A stretch of 63,468 nt of DNA from Gammaproteobacteria bacterium. GTDB taxonomy: Bacteria > Pseudomonadota > Gammaproteobacteria > Xanthomonadales > SZUA-36. This document shows positions 7,653 through 17,572 of this stretch, piece by piece (the first letter of the stretch is position 1; the number at the start of each line of letters is the position of its first letter). The translations under genes and the position numbers were made by a program. The stretch is taken from contig JAJRRA010000046.1 of assembly GCA_024279945.1 (NCBI GenBank), positions 1-63,468 of the forward strand. Reading direction: 5' to 3'. The notes under the pieces are model-generated. The model made no database searches and was not told the DNA's origin. It was given only the letters and a program-made list of their open reading frames with translations.

Positions 7653-9581
7653 ATGAACGAAAAACTTCTCACCAAACGCCGGTACAAGGATGGCGACAAT
7701 AGACACCTGCCCTGGCAGGAAGAAATCTTCGTTGCCGACACATCCCACAAGTGCCCGACGTACATCCATCGCACACCACCATGCCAGGGTAGCTGTCCAG
7801 CGGGTGAGGATATACGCGGCTGGCTGAACATTGTGCGTGGCATTGAAAAGCCACCCGGAGAGTTGCCCTGGCAGGAATATGCCTTCAGTCGCGTGGTCGA
7901 GGCCAATCCTTTTCCAGCCATCATGGGCCGGGTTTGCCCGGCGCCCTGTGAAGACGGCTGCAACCGCAACGAGGTTGAGGATCACGTCGGCATCAATTCG
8001 GTCGAGCAGTTTATCGGTGACTACGCTCTGGAACACAATCTGAAGCTTCACCCGGCCGGTGAAGATACGGGTAAAAAGGTCGCGCTCATTGGCAGTGGTG
8101 TCGCCAGCCTGGCCTGCGCTTACCAATTACGCCGTATGGGACATGCCTGCACGGTGATTGAAGCCCATGAGGAGTTGGGTGGAATGATGCGCTACGGCAT
8201 TCCCGGATACCGCATCCCACGCGAAGTGCTCGATAGTGAGATCCAGCGGATTCTCGATCTGGGCGTGGAAATTCGTAACAACACCAAAGTCGGAGTGGAT
8301 ATTTCGCTGGATGAGTTGAAAGCTGAATATGATGCGGTCTTTATTGGCCTTGGTGCACAGTCCGGTGCAGCTTTACCGGTGCCGGGTGGTGATGCACCGA
8401 ACTGCATCAGCGGCATTGCCTTCCTCGAGGCCTTCAACGACGGCAGATTGAAGCATTCCGCCAAAAACGTACTGGTTATCGGTGGTGGCGATACGGCGAT
8501 GGATGTCGCCGCCGTTGCGCGCCGCCTGGGGCATATTGAAACCCAGCGTGAACACGACCGGCCGGAGAACGTCATTCTCGGGCATGTGGAGCACGATGTG
8601 GCCACCGTTGCCCAGCGCGAGGGCGCCGAGGTAACGATTGTTTACCGCCGGCTGGTCTCCATGATGCCGGCCATCAAAATGGAAATCGAGCACGTCACAC
8701 AGGAAGGCGTGAAAATCCGCGATTCACTGGCTCCGGTGGAAGTGATTATCGGGGATGACGGGCGTGCCAAAGCACTGCGGGTGATCGAAGCCGACTGGAG
8801 CACCGGCAAGATGGTGGTCAAAGAAGGTTCCGAAATAGACATTGAGTGCGACCTGATCGTTGCGGCCGTGGGACAGGTGGGTGACCTCACCGGCCTGGAG
8901 AGCCTGGACAACGGCTGGGGTTTGATCGATGCCGATGGTTTCTATCGTGTGAAGAGTCACTCGGACCTGTTTGTTGGTGGTGATGTGATCAAGCCGCATC
9001 TTCTGACCACGGCGATCGGTCATGGCTCCATCGCAGCAGAGGGGATTGACCGCTACATGGCAGGGGAAGATCCGTCACGGCGCCCTAAAGTGGACGTACA
9101 TCACTTCAATCTGCTGGAGAAATTGCGGGAAACAGATCATGCCCCCGCTGAATATCCCCATGTCCAGGACTGGGGTACCGACCAGGCCGATTTCGCAGTA
9201 CATAATTTTGAAGACCGTTCTTTTGCTGAAATCGTGCCTTCGGACCAGTTGTTTCTCGGCCATTTCCCTTACCAGGCCAGGCATAAGCGCAAGGAAAGTG
9301 AGATTACGGCCGACAAGGTGCTGGGCTATTTCGGCGAACGGATCAAAGGCCTGTCAGAGGAAGATGCCGTCAAGGAAGCCGATCGCTGCATGAGCTGTGG
9401 TATCTGTTTTGAGTGTGATAACTGCGTCATCTACTGTCCCCAGGACGCCATTTTCCGGGTCAAAAAGACAGATTCCACTATTGGTCGCTATGTCGATACC
9501 GATTATGCAAAATGCATCGGTTGCCATATCTGTGAAGATGTTTGCCCGTCGGGGTACATCCGGATGGGACTGGGGGAATAA
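7653..9581 (+). CDS. dsrL: DsrL, iron-sulfur flavoprotein NAD(P)H oxidoreductase
   Basis: A 642-residue DsrL, homologous to the small subunit of glutamate synthase. It takes electrons released by DsrAB during sulfur oxidation and passes them to NAD(P)+. In order: an N-terminal iron-sulfur region (CPAPCEDGCNRNEV), a FAD site (IGSGVASLACAYQL), an NAD(P)H site (VIGGGDTAMDVAAVARR), and a C-terminal two-cluster ferredoxin (CMSCGICFECDNCVIYCP, then CIGCHICEDVCP). GAGG lies six bases before ATG 7653. Its presence is a recognised marker of oxidative or otherwise non-classical Dsr loci. dsrJ starts three bases after the stop. Confidence 0.96.
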   Translation: MNEKLLTKRRYKDGDNRHLPWQEEIFVADTSHKCPTYIHRTPPCQGSCPAGEDIRGWLNIVRGIEKPPGELPWQEYAFSRVVEANPFPAIMGRVCPAPCEDGCNRNEVEDHVGINSVEQFIGDYALEHNLKLHPAGEDTGKKVALIGSGVASLACAYQLRRMGHACTVIEAHEELGGMMRYGIPGYRIPREVLDSEIQRILDLGVEIRNNTKVGVDISLDELKAEYDAVFIGLGAQSGAALPVPGGDAPNCISGIAFLEAFNDGRLKHSAKNVLVIGGGDTAMDVAAVARRLGHIETQREHDRPENVILGHVEHDVATVAQREGAEVTIVYRRLVSMMPAIKMEIEHVTQEGVKIRDSLAPVEVIIGDDGRAKALRVIEADWSTGKMVVKEGSEIDIECDLIVAAVGQVGDLTGLESLDNGWGLIDADGFYRVKSHSDLFVGGDVIKPHLLTTAIGHGSIAAEGIDRYMAGEDPSRRPKVDVHHFNLLEKLRETDHAPAEYPHVQDWGTDQADFAVHNFEDRSFAEIVPSDQLFLGHFPYQARHKRKESEITADKVLGYFGERIKGLSEEDAVKEADRCMSCGICFECDNCVIYCPQDAIFRVKKTDSTIGRYVDTDYAKCIGCHICEDVCPSGYIRMGLGE

Positions 9582-9584
9582 GCC

Positions 9585-10034
9585 ATGAGCCTGCGCCGCA
9601 TTTTCATTGTGTTGGTTGCAGTATTTATGGCCTGGGTCGTCCCGGGCGAAGCGCAGACCGTGCCAGAAAAAAAGATTGGTAATAACTCTGTGCTCTTGCC
9701 TGCGATCCCACGGGGACAGGGCGACCACTGCGTTGCGGACGCGGACTTCATGCGGCGCAACCACATGACCATGCTCATGCATCAGCGTGACGAGACCGTG
9801 CGCCAGGGAATCCGTGGCAAGCCATTCAGCCTTAAAGAATGCGTAGCCTGTCATGCAGTCGAGGGGCCGGATGCGATGCCGGTTACTGTTGCCAGCCCGC
9901 AACATTTTTGCCGCGCCTGTCACGACTATGCTGCCGTGAGTATCGATTGTTTTCAATGCCATGCGTCTCGCCCCGATGTCGTAACTGACGCGGGAGGCCA
10001 GGGTGGGGTCGTACGGGGAGCTGCAAGAGAATGA
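9585..10034 (+). CDS. dsrJ: DsrJ, periplasmic triheme cytochrome c
   Basis: A 149-residue cytochrome with an N-terminal signal or anchor (RRIFIVLVAVFMAWVVPGEA) and exactly three heme-binding motifs: CVACH 86-90, CRACH 109-113 and CFQCH 122-126. C49 (GDHCV) is in the place of the cysteine proposed as the unusual His/Cys axial heme ligand of DsrJ. It is the periplasmic subunit of DsrMKJOP. The stop overlaps the dsrO start by four bases. Confidence 0.95.
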   Translation: MSLRRIFIVLVAVFMAWVVPGEAQTVPEKKIGNNSVLLPAIPRGQGDHCVADADFMRRNHMTMLMHQRDETVRQGIRGKPFSLKECVACHAVEGPDAMPVTVASPQHFCRACHDYAAVSIDCFQCHASRPDVVTDAGGQGGVVRGAARE

Positions 10035-10816
10035 GCGGAAAAATGAAACACACGGGTATTGCAGCAGAATTTAACCCGGCCCGGCGCAAGTTCCTGGGTG
10101 CCATTGCCGGTGTCGCCAGTGTGACGCTGGCCCCCGGTGTCATTCTGTACGGCATCACCCGGTCGGGGGATGCCAGGGCACGAAAACCAGGAACTGCCGC
10201 ATCGCCCGACGTACGCTGGGGCTTATTGATTGATGTCAACCACTGCGACAGTGGCTGCGATAAGTGTGTATCCGCCTGTGTCGAAGAAAACGGACTCCAG
10301 GGCCATGGCAGACCGGCCACCGACCCCCAGTGGATCAGGAAAGTCAAAATCCATGATCCGGATACCGGCCTGAGCCAGTCACTGCCCGTGATGTGCCAGC
10401 ATTGCGCCGAGCCGCCCTGCGTCGATGTCTGTCCAACGGGTGCGTCATTCAAACGGGCCGACGGTATTGTCCTGGTGGACCGTCATCGCTGTATCGGCTG
10501 CCGTTATTGCATGATGGCCTGTCCTTATAAAGCAAGGTCTTTTGTCCACGAGGAGATTGAAGATCAAAAAACCTATGCACCACGCGGTAAAGGTACGGTG
10601 GAAGCGTGCACCCTGTGTATTCACCGGGTAGATTCCGATCGCCTGCCGGCCTGCGTGGAGGCCTGCAATGATGCGGGTGGTGGCGCCATGTTGTTTGGCG
10701 ATCTGAAAGATCCCAATAGTGAAATCGCCCGGCGCGTGGCCCGTTACGCCAGCCAGCAAATTCGCGGTGACCTGGGGCTGGACCCGGGCGTCCGATATCG
10801 GAATTTAAGCACATGA
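10031..10816 (+). CDS. dsrO: DsrO, periplasmic ferredoxin-like subunit
   Basis: A 261-residue iron-sulfur protein. An N-terminal twin-arginine signal is readable (ARRKFLGAIAG, then a hydrophobic stretch), so it is exported folded by Tat. Several cysteine clusters follow (CDSGCDKCVSAC, CQHCAEPPCVDVCP, CIGCRYCMMACP and CTLC...C), giving up to four [4Fe-4S] clusters as in the NrfC/DmsB family. It links DsrJ and DsrP on the periplasmic side. It overlaps both neighbours by four bases. Confidence 0.95.
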   Translation: MSGKMKHTGIAAEFNPARRKFLGAIAGVASVTLAPGVILYGITRSGDARARKPGTAASPDVRWGLLIDVNHCDSGCDKCVSACVEENGLQGHGRPATDPQWIRKVKIHDPDTGLSQSLPVMCQHCAEPPCVDVCPTGASFKRADGIVLVDRHRCIGCRYCMMACPYKARSFVHEEIEDQKTYAPRGKGTVEACTLCIHRVDSDRLPACVEACNDAGGGAMLFGDLKDPNSEIARRVARYASQQIRGDLGLDPGVRYRNLST

Positions 10817-12015
10817 AACGGATCATATTCAGTGAAATCGACGGACGCAGCACAGGTTTTCGCGGCCTTGCAGCCGTTCTGGGGGGATTTTTTCTGATCG
10901 GCCTGGCCGCCGTCCTCTACGTGGAGCATGCCGGTCATTACGTCACCGGCGGCAGCAACCAGGTGGTTTGGGGCCTTCCTGATGTTTTCGCCATGTTCCT
11001 GATCGTTTCTGCCTCCGGTGTGCTGAACGTAGCCATTATCAGTTCGGTTTTCCGCAAAACGCCGTACCGCCCATTGGAGCGTCTATCGTGCCTGTTAGCC
11101 ATTGCTATGTTGTTGGGGGGGCTGATGATCCTGGTGCTGGACCTGGGCCGGCCGGATCGCGTCATCGTTGCCATGCTAAATCGCAACTTCAAGTCGGTCT
11201 TTGCCTGGAATTTCTATCTTTATACCGGTTTTATCGCGGTTGTGGTTCTGTATTTGTGGATGCAGATGGAGCGCAGGATGAACCGCTTTATCCTCGCAGC
11301 CGGTCTGCTCGCATTTGCCTGGCGCATTGCGCTGACTACCGGCAGTGGTTCCATCTACGGTGTGCTTGTGGCTCGTGAGGCCTACTCGGCTATCATGGGG
11401 CCGATGTTTGTCGCCATGTCCTTTTCTTTCGGCCTTGCTGTTTACATCCTTGTACTGCTTGCCGCCTGCAAGGGAATCGACCGGGAAATCGGTGCTGTAC
11501 TGCTACGGCGTCTGGGCCGCTTGCTGGGTATTTTCATCGTGGCGGTGCTCTATTTTGCCACCGTGCAGCATCTGGTCAACCTTTATGCGGCTGAGCACAG
11601 TGGGGTTGAACGCTTTATCCTTCTTGATGGCGGAATCTATACCCTGTTGTTCTGGGGCGGGCAGGTCATCATCGGTGGCCTGGTGCCACTGGCCCTGATC
11701 TTCATCTCCTCACGGGGCGGGGCGCCCCTGTCCGGGCGTACTGTGGCCCTGGCCTCGGTGATGGTTATTGTCGGAGCATTTTCTCAACTCTATGTATTGA
11801 TTATCGGCGGCCAGGTCTATCCTTTACCCCTGTTCCCCGGCATGGAAGTATCCTCAAGTTTCTATGACGGCGTTATCAATACCTATACCCCGAGCCTGCC
11901 CGAACTCGCCCTGGGACTGGGCGGTGTCGCGCTGGCCGGGCTGGTGGTGCTGTTTGGCATGAAGCTGCTGCGTTTTATGCCCGCAACGCTGGCGAATGCG
12001 AGAACCAATACCTAA
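10813..12015 (+). CDS. dsrP: DsrP, NrfD-type membrane subunit
   Basis: A 400-residue polytopic membrane protein of the NrfD/PsrC family, the quinone-side integral subunit partnering DsrO. About ten hydrophobic segments can be followed across the length, including GLAAVLGGFFLIGLAAVLYV and the last helix GVALAGLVVLFGMKLL. It ends the contiguous dsr operon; dsrN, which follows here in some sulfur bacteria, is instead 7 kb away. Confidence 0.94.
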   Translation: MKRIIFSEIDGRSTGFRGLAAVLGGFFLIGLAAVLYVEHAGHYVTGGSNQVVWGLPDVFAMFLIVSASGVLNVAIISSVFRKTPYRPLERLSCLLAIAMLLGGLMILVLDLGRPDRVIVAMLNRNFKSVFAWNFYLYTGFIAVVVLYLWMQMERRMNRFILAAGLLAFAWRIALTTGSGSIYGVLVAREAYSAIMGPMFVAMSFSFGLAVYILVLLAACKGIDREIGAVLLRRLGRLLGIFIVAVLYFATVQHLVNLYAAEHSGVERFILLDGGIYTLLFWGGQVIIGGLVPLALIFISSRGGAPLSGRTVALASVMVIVGAFSQLYVLIIGGQVYPLPLFPGMEVSSSFYDGVINTYTPSLPELALGLGGVALAGLVVLFGMKLLRFMPATLANARTNT

Positions 12016-12350
12016 ACTGCATGAGTTGCGCCTGGTTAGACTGGTTGATCATGCGTCTAGGATCTGCCGGAATATTCTGGCTCAAACAGAGCCATTCAGG
12101 CTCGACAAATTATTTTAGGCTAAGAGCCCTAATCTGATTTATTCTTATATTTCAATACATTATAGAATTTTCTTTTCTCCATATTGCGCTCAAGTGCAAT
12201 TAACTGCGGATATTTTGCTTGCGTCATCAAAATATGCATGATTGAATGCTAAAGCGTCCAAATGCACATATATATGGTTGCATATACGCTGTCCGGTAAG
12301 GCTAATACATCTCATCTAAATCCGTAGGATAACTTTGGGAAAGTAATCAA
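12016..12350. other. AT-rich noncoding stretch upstream of the TonB receptor
   Basis: I find no gene in these 335 bases. The last 230 are clearly AT-rich, unlike the dsr genes before them. They should contain the end of the dsr transcript and the promoter of the following island, but I see no clear terminator. An operator-like inverted repeat is listed separately at 12262-12283. Confidence 0.5.
12262..12283. promoter_or_regulatory. Operator-like inverted repeat ATGCA-N12-TGCAT
   Basis: A 22-base imperfect palindrome with outer arms ATGCA and TGCAT and an inner ATAT core lies about 70 bases before the TonB receptor start. Another ATATGCA occurs at 12232-12238. The size and symmetry suit a MarR or TetR dimer, and one of each is encoded at the far end of the same island. 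The link is inference only. Confidence 0.35.
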
Positions 12351-14678
12351 ATGCTAGAAAAACAAATCGTTGAATCGAATCATACCGTACTCATTCATGC
12401 CTATCACCTGATGCTGCTTTGTTGTTTATTCGTGTTACTCGCTATACCGCCGCTGGCAATATCTGCGGATAATATGGTCCTGGAAGAGGTCATTGTGACG
12501 GCCACAAAGCGTGGCGCCGTAGCGTTGCAGGATACACCGGCAGCCATTCAGGCAATTGACGGAAAGACACTCGCCGCCATGGGGGCAATAACATTCATGG
12601 ATTTTGCACACGCGGTGCCAAGTCTGCAATATCAGGCTCTCGGACCCGGTGACAAGGAATATATCATCCGTGGAATCAATTCATCCGGGCCCTCGACTGT
12701 TGGAGTCTATTGGGACGAAGCCGTAATCACCGGATCCAACAAAGAGGATGGTGGTGGTAGAAACGCTGATATAAAACTTTACGATCTGGAAAGAATTGAA
12801 GTCTTGAAGGGACCTCAGGGTACATTGTACGGTGCCAACTCCATGGCCGGCACGATTCGTTTCATCACAAATAAACCCAAAATGGATACGGTGGAGGGCT
12901 ATGTGGATGGTCAAGTTTCCTCTGTTAATAAGGGTGGAACCGATTATGATATTAACGCCATGGTTAATTTTCCGATTGTCGAGGGTTTGTTCGCTGTGCG
13001 TGCAGTGGGCTGGTTCAATGATAAGAGTGGATTTATCGATGCTGTGCGCATTCCCTCCGGGCGACTTAATAATATTAATACGGACAACACGGAGGGTGGT
13101 CGGCTCATCTTCCGCTTGACGCCCGGTGACAATCTGGTTCTTACAGCTTCAGCGCTGGTGCAGAACATGTCCTCAAATGGTTCCTCTCGTTATACGCCGG
13201 AAGGTGAAGACAGCTTCGATCTGTCGGGCCTCGGATTTCCTTCTGTCCCGGGTGGTGACCTGATTAATACCGATATCGCGCAGAGTCCCTGGGACGAAAG
13301 TCTGCAGATTTATAGTTTTGATGCCGAATATGGTACAGATTTTGGTGTTTTGACGGCGACGACGAATTACTTTCAGCGGGACATTACTTTTTTGTTTGAT
13401 ACATCGCCTTTTCTGGCGGCCAACCCGGGTTTCCAGGGCTTCCTGCCGTATCCCTTCACCTCGCGTGAGCCCCGTGATCGCACCGTTTGGTCCAACGAAA
13501 TTCGATTTGCCTCGGACCTGGATGGCCGTTTTCAGTTTGTAGTCGGTGGCTTCTATCAGGAGGATAAGCTCGACTTCACCGTGCAGACTCTTCGTATCAA
13601 CGGTTTTGGTCTCCCGCGCGGACCATTCAGCAGCCTGGATAGTGATGATGCGATTACAAACTTCCCCGATGGAAACACAATTTTTGGCCGAATTAATAAT
13701 ACGACCACCGAGCAATATGCACTTTTTGGTGAGTTTACTTTTGACTTGACCGACAAACTGACCGCAATGGTGGGTTTGCGCTATTTTGATTCAACTCTTC
13801 GAGCGGAGGAATACGTCACGCACCCATTTTTCGGCTTTGGGGGGGCTCCTGACTTTGACGTCATAAGAACAAAGGATTTGCAGAACAAAACCACGACGAA
13901 AATCAATCTTGCCTATACGTTGTCGGAGGACTTCCTGGTCTACGCAACCGCATCACAGGGTTTTCGAGTCGGCGGGCTCAATCCGGCCAGCCTTCCGTTC
14001 GATGGAGGTGAAATTCCACGAGGGTTTGACCCCGATCAATTGTGGAATTATGAGCTTGGCTTCAAAAGTGATTTCATGGACGGTAAAGCTCGTTTCAATC
14101 TGACCGGTTTCCATATTATCTGGGATGATCTGCAACTCGAGTCACGGACCTCGGACGGTATTTTTCCCTTCATAACCAATGTCGGCCAGGCGCAAGTTAC
14201 CGGGCTGGAATTTGAGACCTACTTCCTGCCCACGGACCAGTTGCAATTGAGCTTGAGCGGATCATACCAGAACGCCAGGCTGACGCAGGATACCCCGGAT
14301 TTAGGCAACCCTGCCTCGCGGGGGCTTAGTGGAGACCATCTCCCCAATATTCCGAAATTCCAGGCGTATTTTGCTGCAGATTATTTTGTCCCCGTCAGCC
14401 AGACGTTCACGGGGCGGTTCCGGGCCGATGTGTCGTATCGTGGAAAAGCGAAGACCGAATTCAGTCAGAGGCATCCTTTCAACGTTAATCTCGATGATTT
14501 TTTCTTACTCAATCTTCGCGCCAGTCTCGAATCTGACCTGTGGTCCATGACCCTGTTCATTGAGAATGTGACCGATGAAAGGGCACAACTCGATGCCATC
14601 AGTTCCGAGCAGGACGGCTTTGCATATTTGACCAATCGACCACGGACGATTGGCGTGAGGGCGGTCCGGAGATTCTAA
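12351..14678 (+). CDS. TonB-dependent outer-membrane receptor
   Basis: A 775-residue TonB-dependent receptor for energised uptake of a ligand across the outer membrane. It has an N-terminal hydrophobic signal (LMLLCCLFVLLAIPPLAISA), a TonB-box-like EEVIVTATKR, a plug domain (IIRGINSSGP, LYGANSMAGTIRF) and a long beta-barrel ending in the aromatic C-terminal residue typical of BAM substrates (AVRRF). There is no signalling extension, so it is not a sigma-factor transducer. Similarity is to the broad group often seen with steroid, lignin-derived or other small hydrophobic substrates rather than a known siderophore class. It heads an apparent uptake and catabolism island; the ligand is unknown. 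Confidence 0.92.
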   Translation: MLEKQIVESNHTVLIHAYHLMLLCCLFVLLAIPPLAISADNMVLEEVIVTATKRGAVALQDTPAAIQAIDGKTLAAMGAITFMDFAHAVPSLQYQALGPGDKEYIIRGINSSGPSTVGVYWDEAVITGSNKEDGGGRNADIKLYDLERIEVLKGPQGTLYGANSMAGTIRFITNKPKMDTVEGYVDGQVSSVNKGGTDYDINAMVNFPIVEGLFAVRAVGWFNDKSGFIDAVRIPSGRLNNINTDNTEGGRLIFRLTPGDNLVLTASALVQNMSSNGSSRYTPEGEDSFDLSGLGFPSVPGGDLINTDIAQSPWDESLQIYSFDAEYGTDFGVLTATTNYFQRDITFLFDTSPFLAANPGFQGFLPYPFTSREPRDRTVWSNEIRFASDLDGRFQFVVGGFYQEDKLDFTVQTLRINGFGLPRGPFSSLDSDDAITNFPDGNTIFGRINNTTTEQYALFGEFTFDLTDKLTAMVGLRYFDSTLRAEEYVTHPFFGFGGAPDFDVIRTKDLQNKTTTKINLAYTLSEDFLVYATASQGFRVGGLNPASLPFDGGEIPRGFDPDQLWNYELGFKSDFMDGKARFNLTGFHIIWDDLQLESRTSDGIFPFITNVGQAQVTGLEFETYFLPTDQLQLSLSGSYQNARLTQDTPDLGNPASRGLSGDHLPNIPKFQAYFAADYFVPVSQTFTGRFRADVSYRGKAKTEFSQRHPFNVNLDDFFLLNLRASLESDLWSMTLFIENVTDERAQLDAISSEQDGFAYLTNRPRTIGVRAVRRF

Positions 14679-14727
14679 AAAATTTCGCCGTCCAAAATAT
14701 GGTTAATCAACAGTAGATGTATTGCCA

Positions 14728-15210
14728 ATGACTCGTTTGATACGTTTTACAGAACCCCGGTCGGAGCTTTCCGTCACTTGTCGATTACTGGATGACGAGG
14801 CACCCCAATCCGCCGAGTTCCTGTGGCAGTTGGCAAGTCGTGGCCGTACCTTTGATGCTATTCACGCTATGTGGACAGGACCTGAGCTTTCCTGTCCCCT
14901 GCCGTACTCAGTTCTTCCTGAAGATCTTGCAAAAATTGAAATTCCACAGGAGAACGCCAGCTCTCACCCACGAGCGGGGGAGGTGGTGCTGGCCTATCTA
15001 TCCGCAGGGAGCGTGAAGGGCCTCCCGCCCGGACCATTTTTTGATTTGGGTTTGTTTTACGAAGATGGTGGCCGACTACTCATGCCATTCGGGTGGATTA
15101 AAGCCAATATCTGTGCAGAGATACAGGATGCTGACTTGGCTCAGGCACAGTCGTCTTTGCGTACAATCCGCAGTAATGGAGCGTGCAAACTCGGTATTGA
15201 GTTAGCTTGA
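14728..15210 (+). CDS. DUF3830-like cyclophilin-fold protein
   Basis: A 160-residue cytoplasmic protein without signal or membrane segments. The pattern (RLLDDEAPQSAEFLWQL, then HAMWTGPELSCPLP, then PRAGEVVLAYLSAG) resembles DUF3830 proteins, which have a cyclophilin-like fold and often sit beside amine or amide catabolism genes; no activity is established for them. I prefer ATG 14728 to the in-frame TTG six bases earlier. Its stop overlaps the TTG that opens the next reading frame, so it is probably co-transcribed with the oxidoreductase. Confidence 0.6.
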   Translation: MTRLIRFTEPRSELSVTCRLLDDEAPQSAEFLWQLASRGRTFDAIHAMWTGPELSCPLPYSVLPEDLAKIEIPQENASSHPRAGEVVLAYLSAGSVKGLPPGPFFDLGLFYEDGGRLLMPFGWIKANICAEIQDADLAQAQSSLRTIRSNGACKLGIELA

Positions 15211-15224
15211 CCCCAGGGACGGCA

Positions 15225-16558
15225 ATGCATGTAGCTAAGAATATGGATCCGGAGGATTCAGGCGTAAGCCCCCTCTGGAAGAGCACAGCTCCTCCTCTGG
15301 CGACATTCGATACTCTGAAAGGCGAACAAGAAGCCGATATTGCGATCGTCGGAGCCGGTATAGCCGGGCTTTCGGTGGCTACCATCTCAGCCAGTCAGGG
15401 ATCAAAATCTGCTTGCTGGAGGCTGAGGAACCGGGAATAAATGCAACCGGAAAAAGTGGCGGCGTCATTGCGTCCTTGCCGGCGCGAGTGAGTCCTTTTG
15501 AAATTATAAACAAATACGGCGAAGACCTCGGTCGGCAACTTTTATCATTATACGGAAACTCCGGTAAATACACATTTTCACTCATCCAAGAACTTGGACT
15601 TGACTGCTCCCCGCAAGACAGCGGTTTTCTTGCTCCGGCAAGGCCGGGTAAAGAGTTAGAAAGCTTAAAAAGCAAAAGTGCAGAATGGCAATCATTTGGA
15701 TTCGATATTCAGTATCTTGATAAGAAATCTATTACCAGATTATCGGGCCTTGACCTGTATGGTGGTGCGATACTTGATCCCAATGGAGGTGGTGTTAATC
15801 CTCTTGCTTTTGCCAGAGAATTGGCACGGGTTTGTGCAGAAAAAGGCGTCAAACTATATACGCGCAGTCGTGTGACAGGGTTTTCCAGAGTTGGGGAATC
15901 ATGGCGCCTCAAAACATCTGACGGACAGCTTAAAGCAAAAAAGGTTATTTTATGTGCCGGTGGTGATAACCGTGGATTACATGGCGATTTGGAAAAATCA
16001 GTTATGCCACTCAATGTATTCCAATTCTCCACGGAACCCTTGAGTGAGCGGATAAGAGAAACATTACTACCCGATGATCATTCTTTAACCGATGTACATA
16101 CTGATATATTTACGATGCGCTTCGATAGAGATGGACGGCTGATAACGGCATGTCCCGCTTTTCTGTCATCAAATACCAAGGACAGGGCAATCTATGCTGT
16201 TACCCAGAGATTGAAAAGAATTTCTCCACTGCTCAATTCTGTTCGTATAGAAGATATCTGGCAGGGCACCGCGTGGCTTGGGACGTCTTTGTTGCCCAAA
16301 TTTTGTGACCATTCCGAGGGCCTTTATTCTATCCAGGCCTGTAATGGTCGAGGTTTGGCGGTGAATACACTACTGGGTCGTGAAGTGGCACAGTTTATTC
16401 AGTCAAGTGCTTATGAGAACTCGAGCCTGCTTGTATCACAGCCTGATTTCATCCATCCGTACGGTCTTATGCGTCATGCACCAAATTTATTCATCAGTGC
16501 CGTGCGTTGTCGAAATCTGGTCATTGAAAAGCTGAAAACACGCATACGTGGTTCATGA
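15225..16558 (+). pseudogene. FAD amine/D-amino-acid oxidoreductase, single-base frameshift
   Basis: A DadA/PuuB-type flavoprotein oxidoreductase split across two frames. The first frame (from about 15225) carries the FAD dinucleotide site EADIAIVGAGIAGLSVAT and then degenerates; the second (to 16558) resumes with CLLEAEEPGINATGKSGGVI and runs to the normal end (GTAWLGTSLLPKF, IQACNGRG). Restoring one C in the CC at 15382-15383 reads GLSVATHLSQSGIKICLLEAEE, a perfect family match, so a one-base deletion is the economical explanation. It could be a sequencing or assembly error, since the remaining 380 codons are undecayed. The family oxidises amines or D-amino acids in the cytoplasm. BASS transporter and DUF3830 neighbours fit a catabolic role. 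Confidence 0.82.
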
Positions 16559-16570
16559 GCAGGGTAAACA

Positions 16571-17455
16571 ATGGAAGTCATTGAAAACATTCTTCTGCCT
16601 GGCTCACTGTGGTTCATCATGTACTCGATGGGTTTGAGTTTGACTCTGGGTGATTTTCGTCGGGTTTTAACCGCTCGCAAAGCATTACTGGTGGGTATTT
16701 TCAGTATGATGCTGGTGCTGCCGGTGATTGGCATCACTATTGCTACAATAGCGGCGCCTACACCGGCGTTGGCAGTAGGGTTTTTTCTGCTCGCCACTTG
16801 CCCGGGCGGGATGTTGTCCAATCTGATGACTGATTATGCCAAGGGAGATCTGGCCCTCTCGCTTTCGCTCAGTATTATTGTCAGCGTTGTCTATTTGCTT
16901 GTTATCCCGTTCTATGCTTACGGCGCAGTCAGCTATTTTATGGGGGCAAGTGAAAGTATCAGTGTCCCTTTCCTTGAATCCGTATTTCGCATTATCAGTA
17001 TTACACTGGTTCCCGTCACCCTGGGCGTTGCAACGAGAACCTATTGGGCATCGCTTGCCAAAATCTTGAAACCCTATATCAAGAATGGGGCAACGCTGGT
17101 ACTGGTCATTGCATTTGGTTTTATTATTGCCGACCAAATGGAAATCCTGCGACGTACTTTCGGGACATTGCTGATGATGGTTATCGTGATGAATGCCCTT
17201 GCCATACTGGTAGCCTTTGCCCTGTCAAAACTAAACAGACTTTCTCCGACTGAAACAACAGCCATTTGTATAGAGCATTTGATTCGTCAGGAGGGGACCG
17301 CTATCTATATTGCCGTCACAATAATGGGGGTACGGGAGATGTCACTGCCAATGATAATCAATACTCCTGTTGGCCTTTCTTTCACTATTGTCTTTGTCTT
17401 TGTTTCCAGATTCTTGTCTAAGAAATATATTGTGAGCGCCGTGCAAGAAAGGTAA
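16571..17455 (+). CDS. BASS-type (bile acid:sodium symporter family) transporter
   Basis: A 294-residue inner-membrane protein with eight to ten hydrophobic helices. The segments SLTLGDFRRVLTARKALLVG and FFLLATCPGGMLSNLMTDYAKGDLALSLSLS are characteristic of the BASS family, which imports organic anions with sodium. Start ATG 16571 follows the oxidoreductase after 12 bases, so the two are likely one transcript. It is a plausible inner-membrane partner for the upstream TonB receptor. The substrate is unknown. Confidence 0.85.
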   Translation: MEVIENILLPGSLWFIMYSMGLSLTLGDFRRVLTARKALLVGIFSMMLVLPVIGITIATIAAPTPALAVGFFLLATCPGGMLSNLMTDYAKGDLALSLSLSIIVSVVYLLVIPFYAYGAVSYFMGASESISVPFLESVFRIISITLVPVTLGVATRTYWASLAKILKPYIKNGATLVLVIAFGFIIADQMEILRRTFGTLLMMVIVMNALAILVAFALSKLNRLSPTETTAICIEHLIRQEGTAIYIAVTIMGVREMSLPMIINTPVGLSFTIVFVFVSRFLSKKYIVSAVQER

Positions 17456-17572
17456 GAAGTTTCTCATTAGATTCTTGCGTAATATATGCTACTTATTGAA
17501 ATAAGCTTTGAGTCGGCTCAGAACTTCAGTAATTCTTTCGTGAGGTGCGGCGAATGGAAAGCAAGTACAAAT

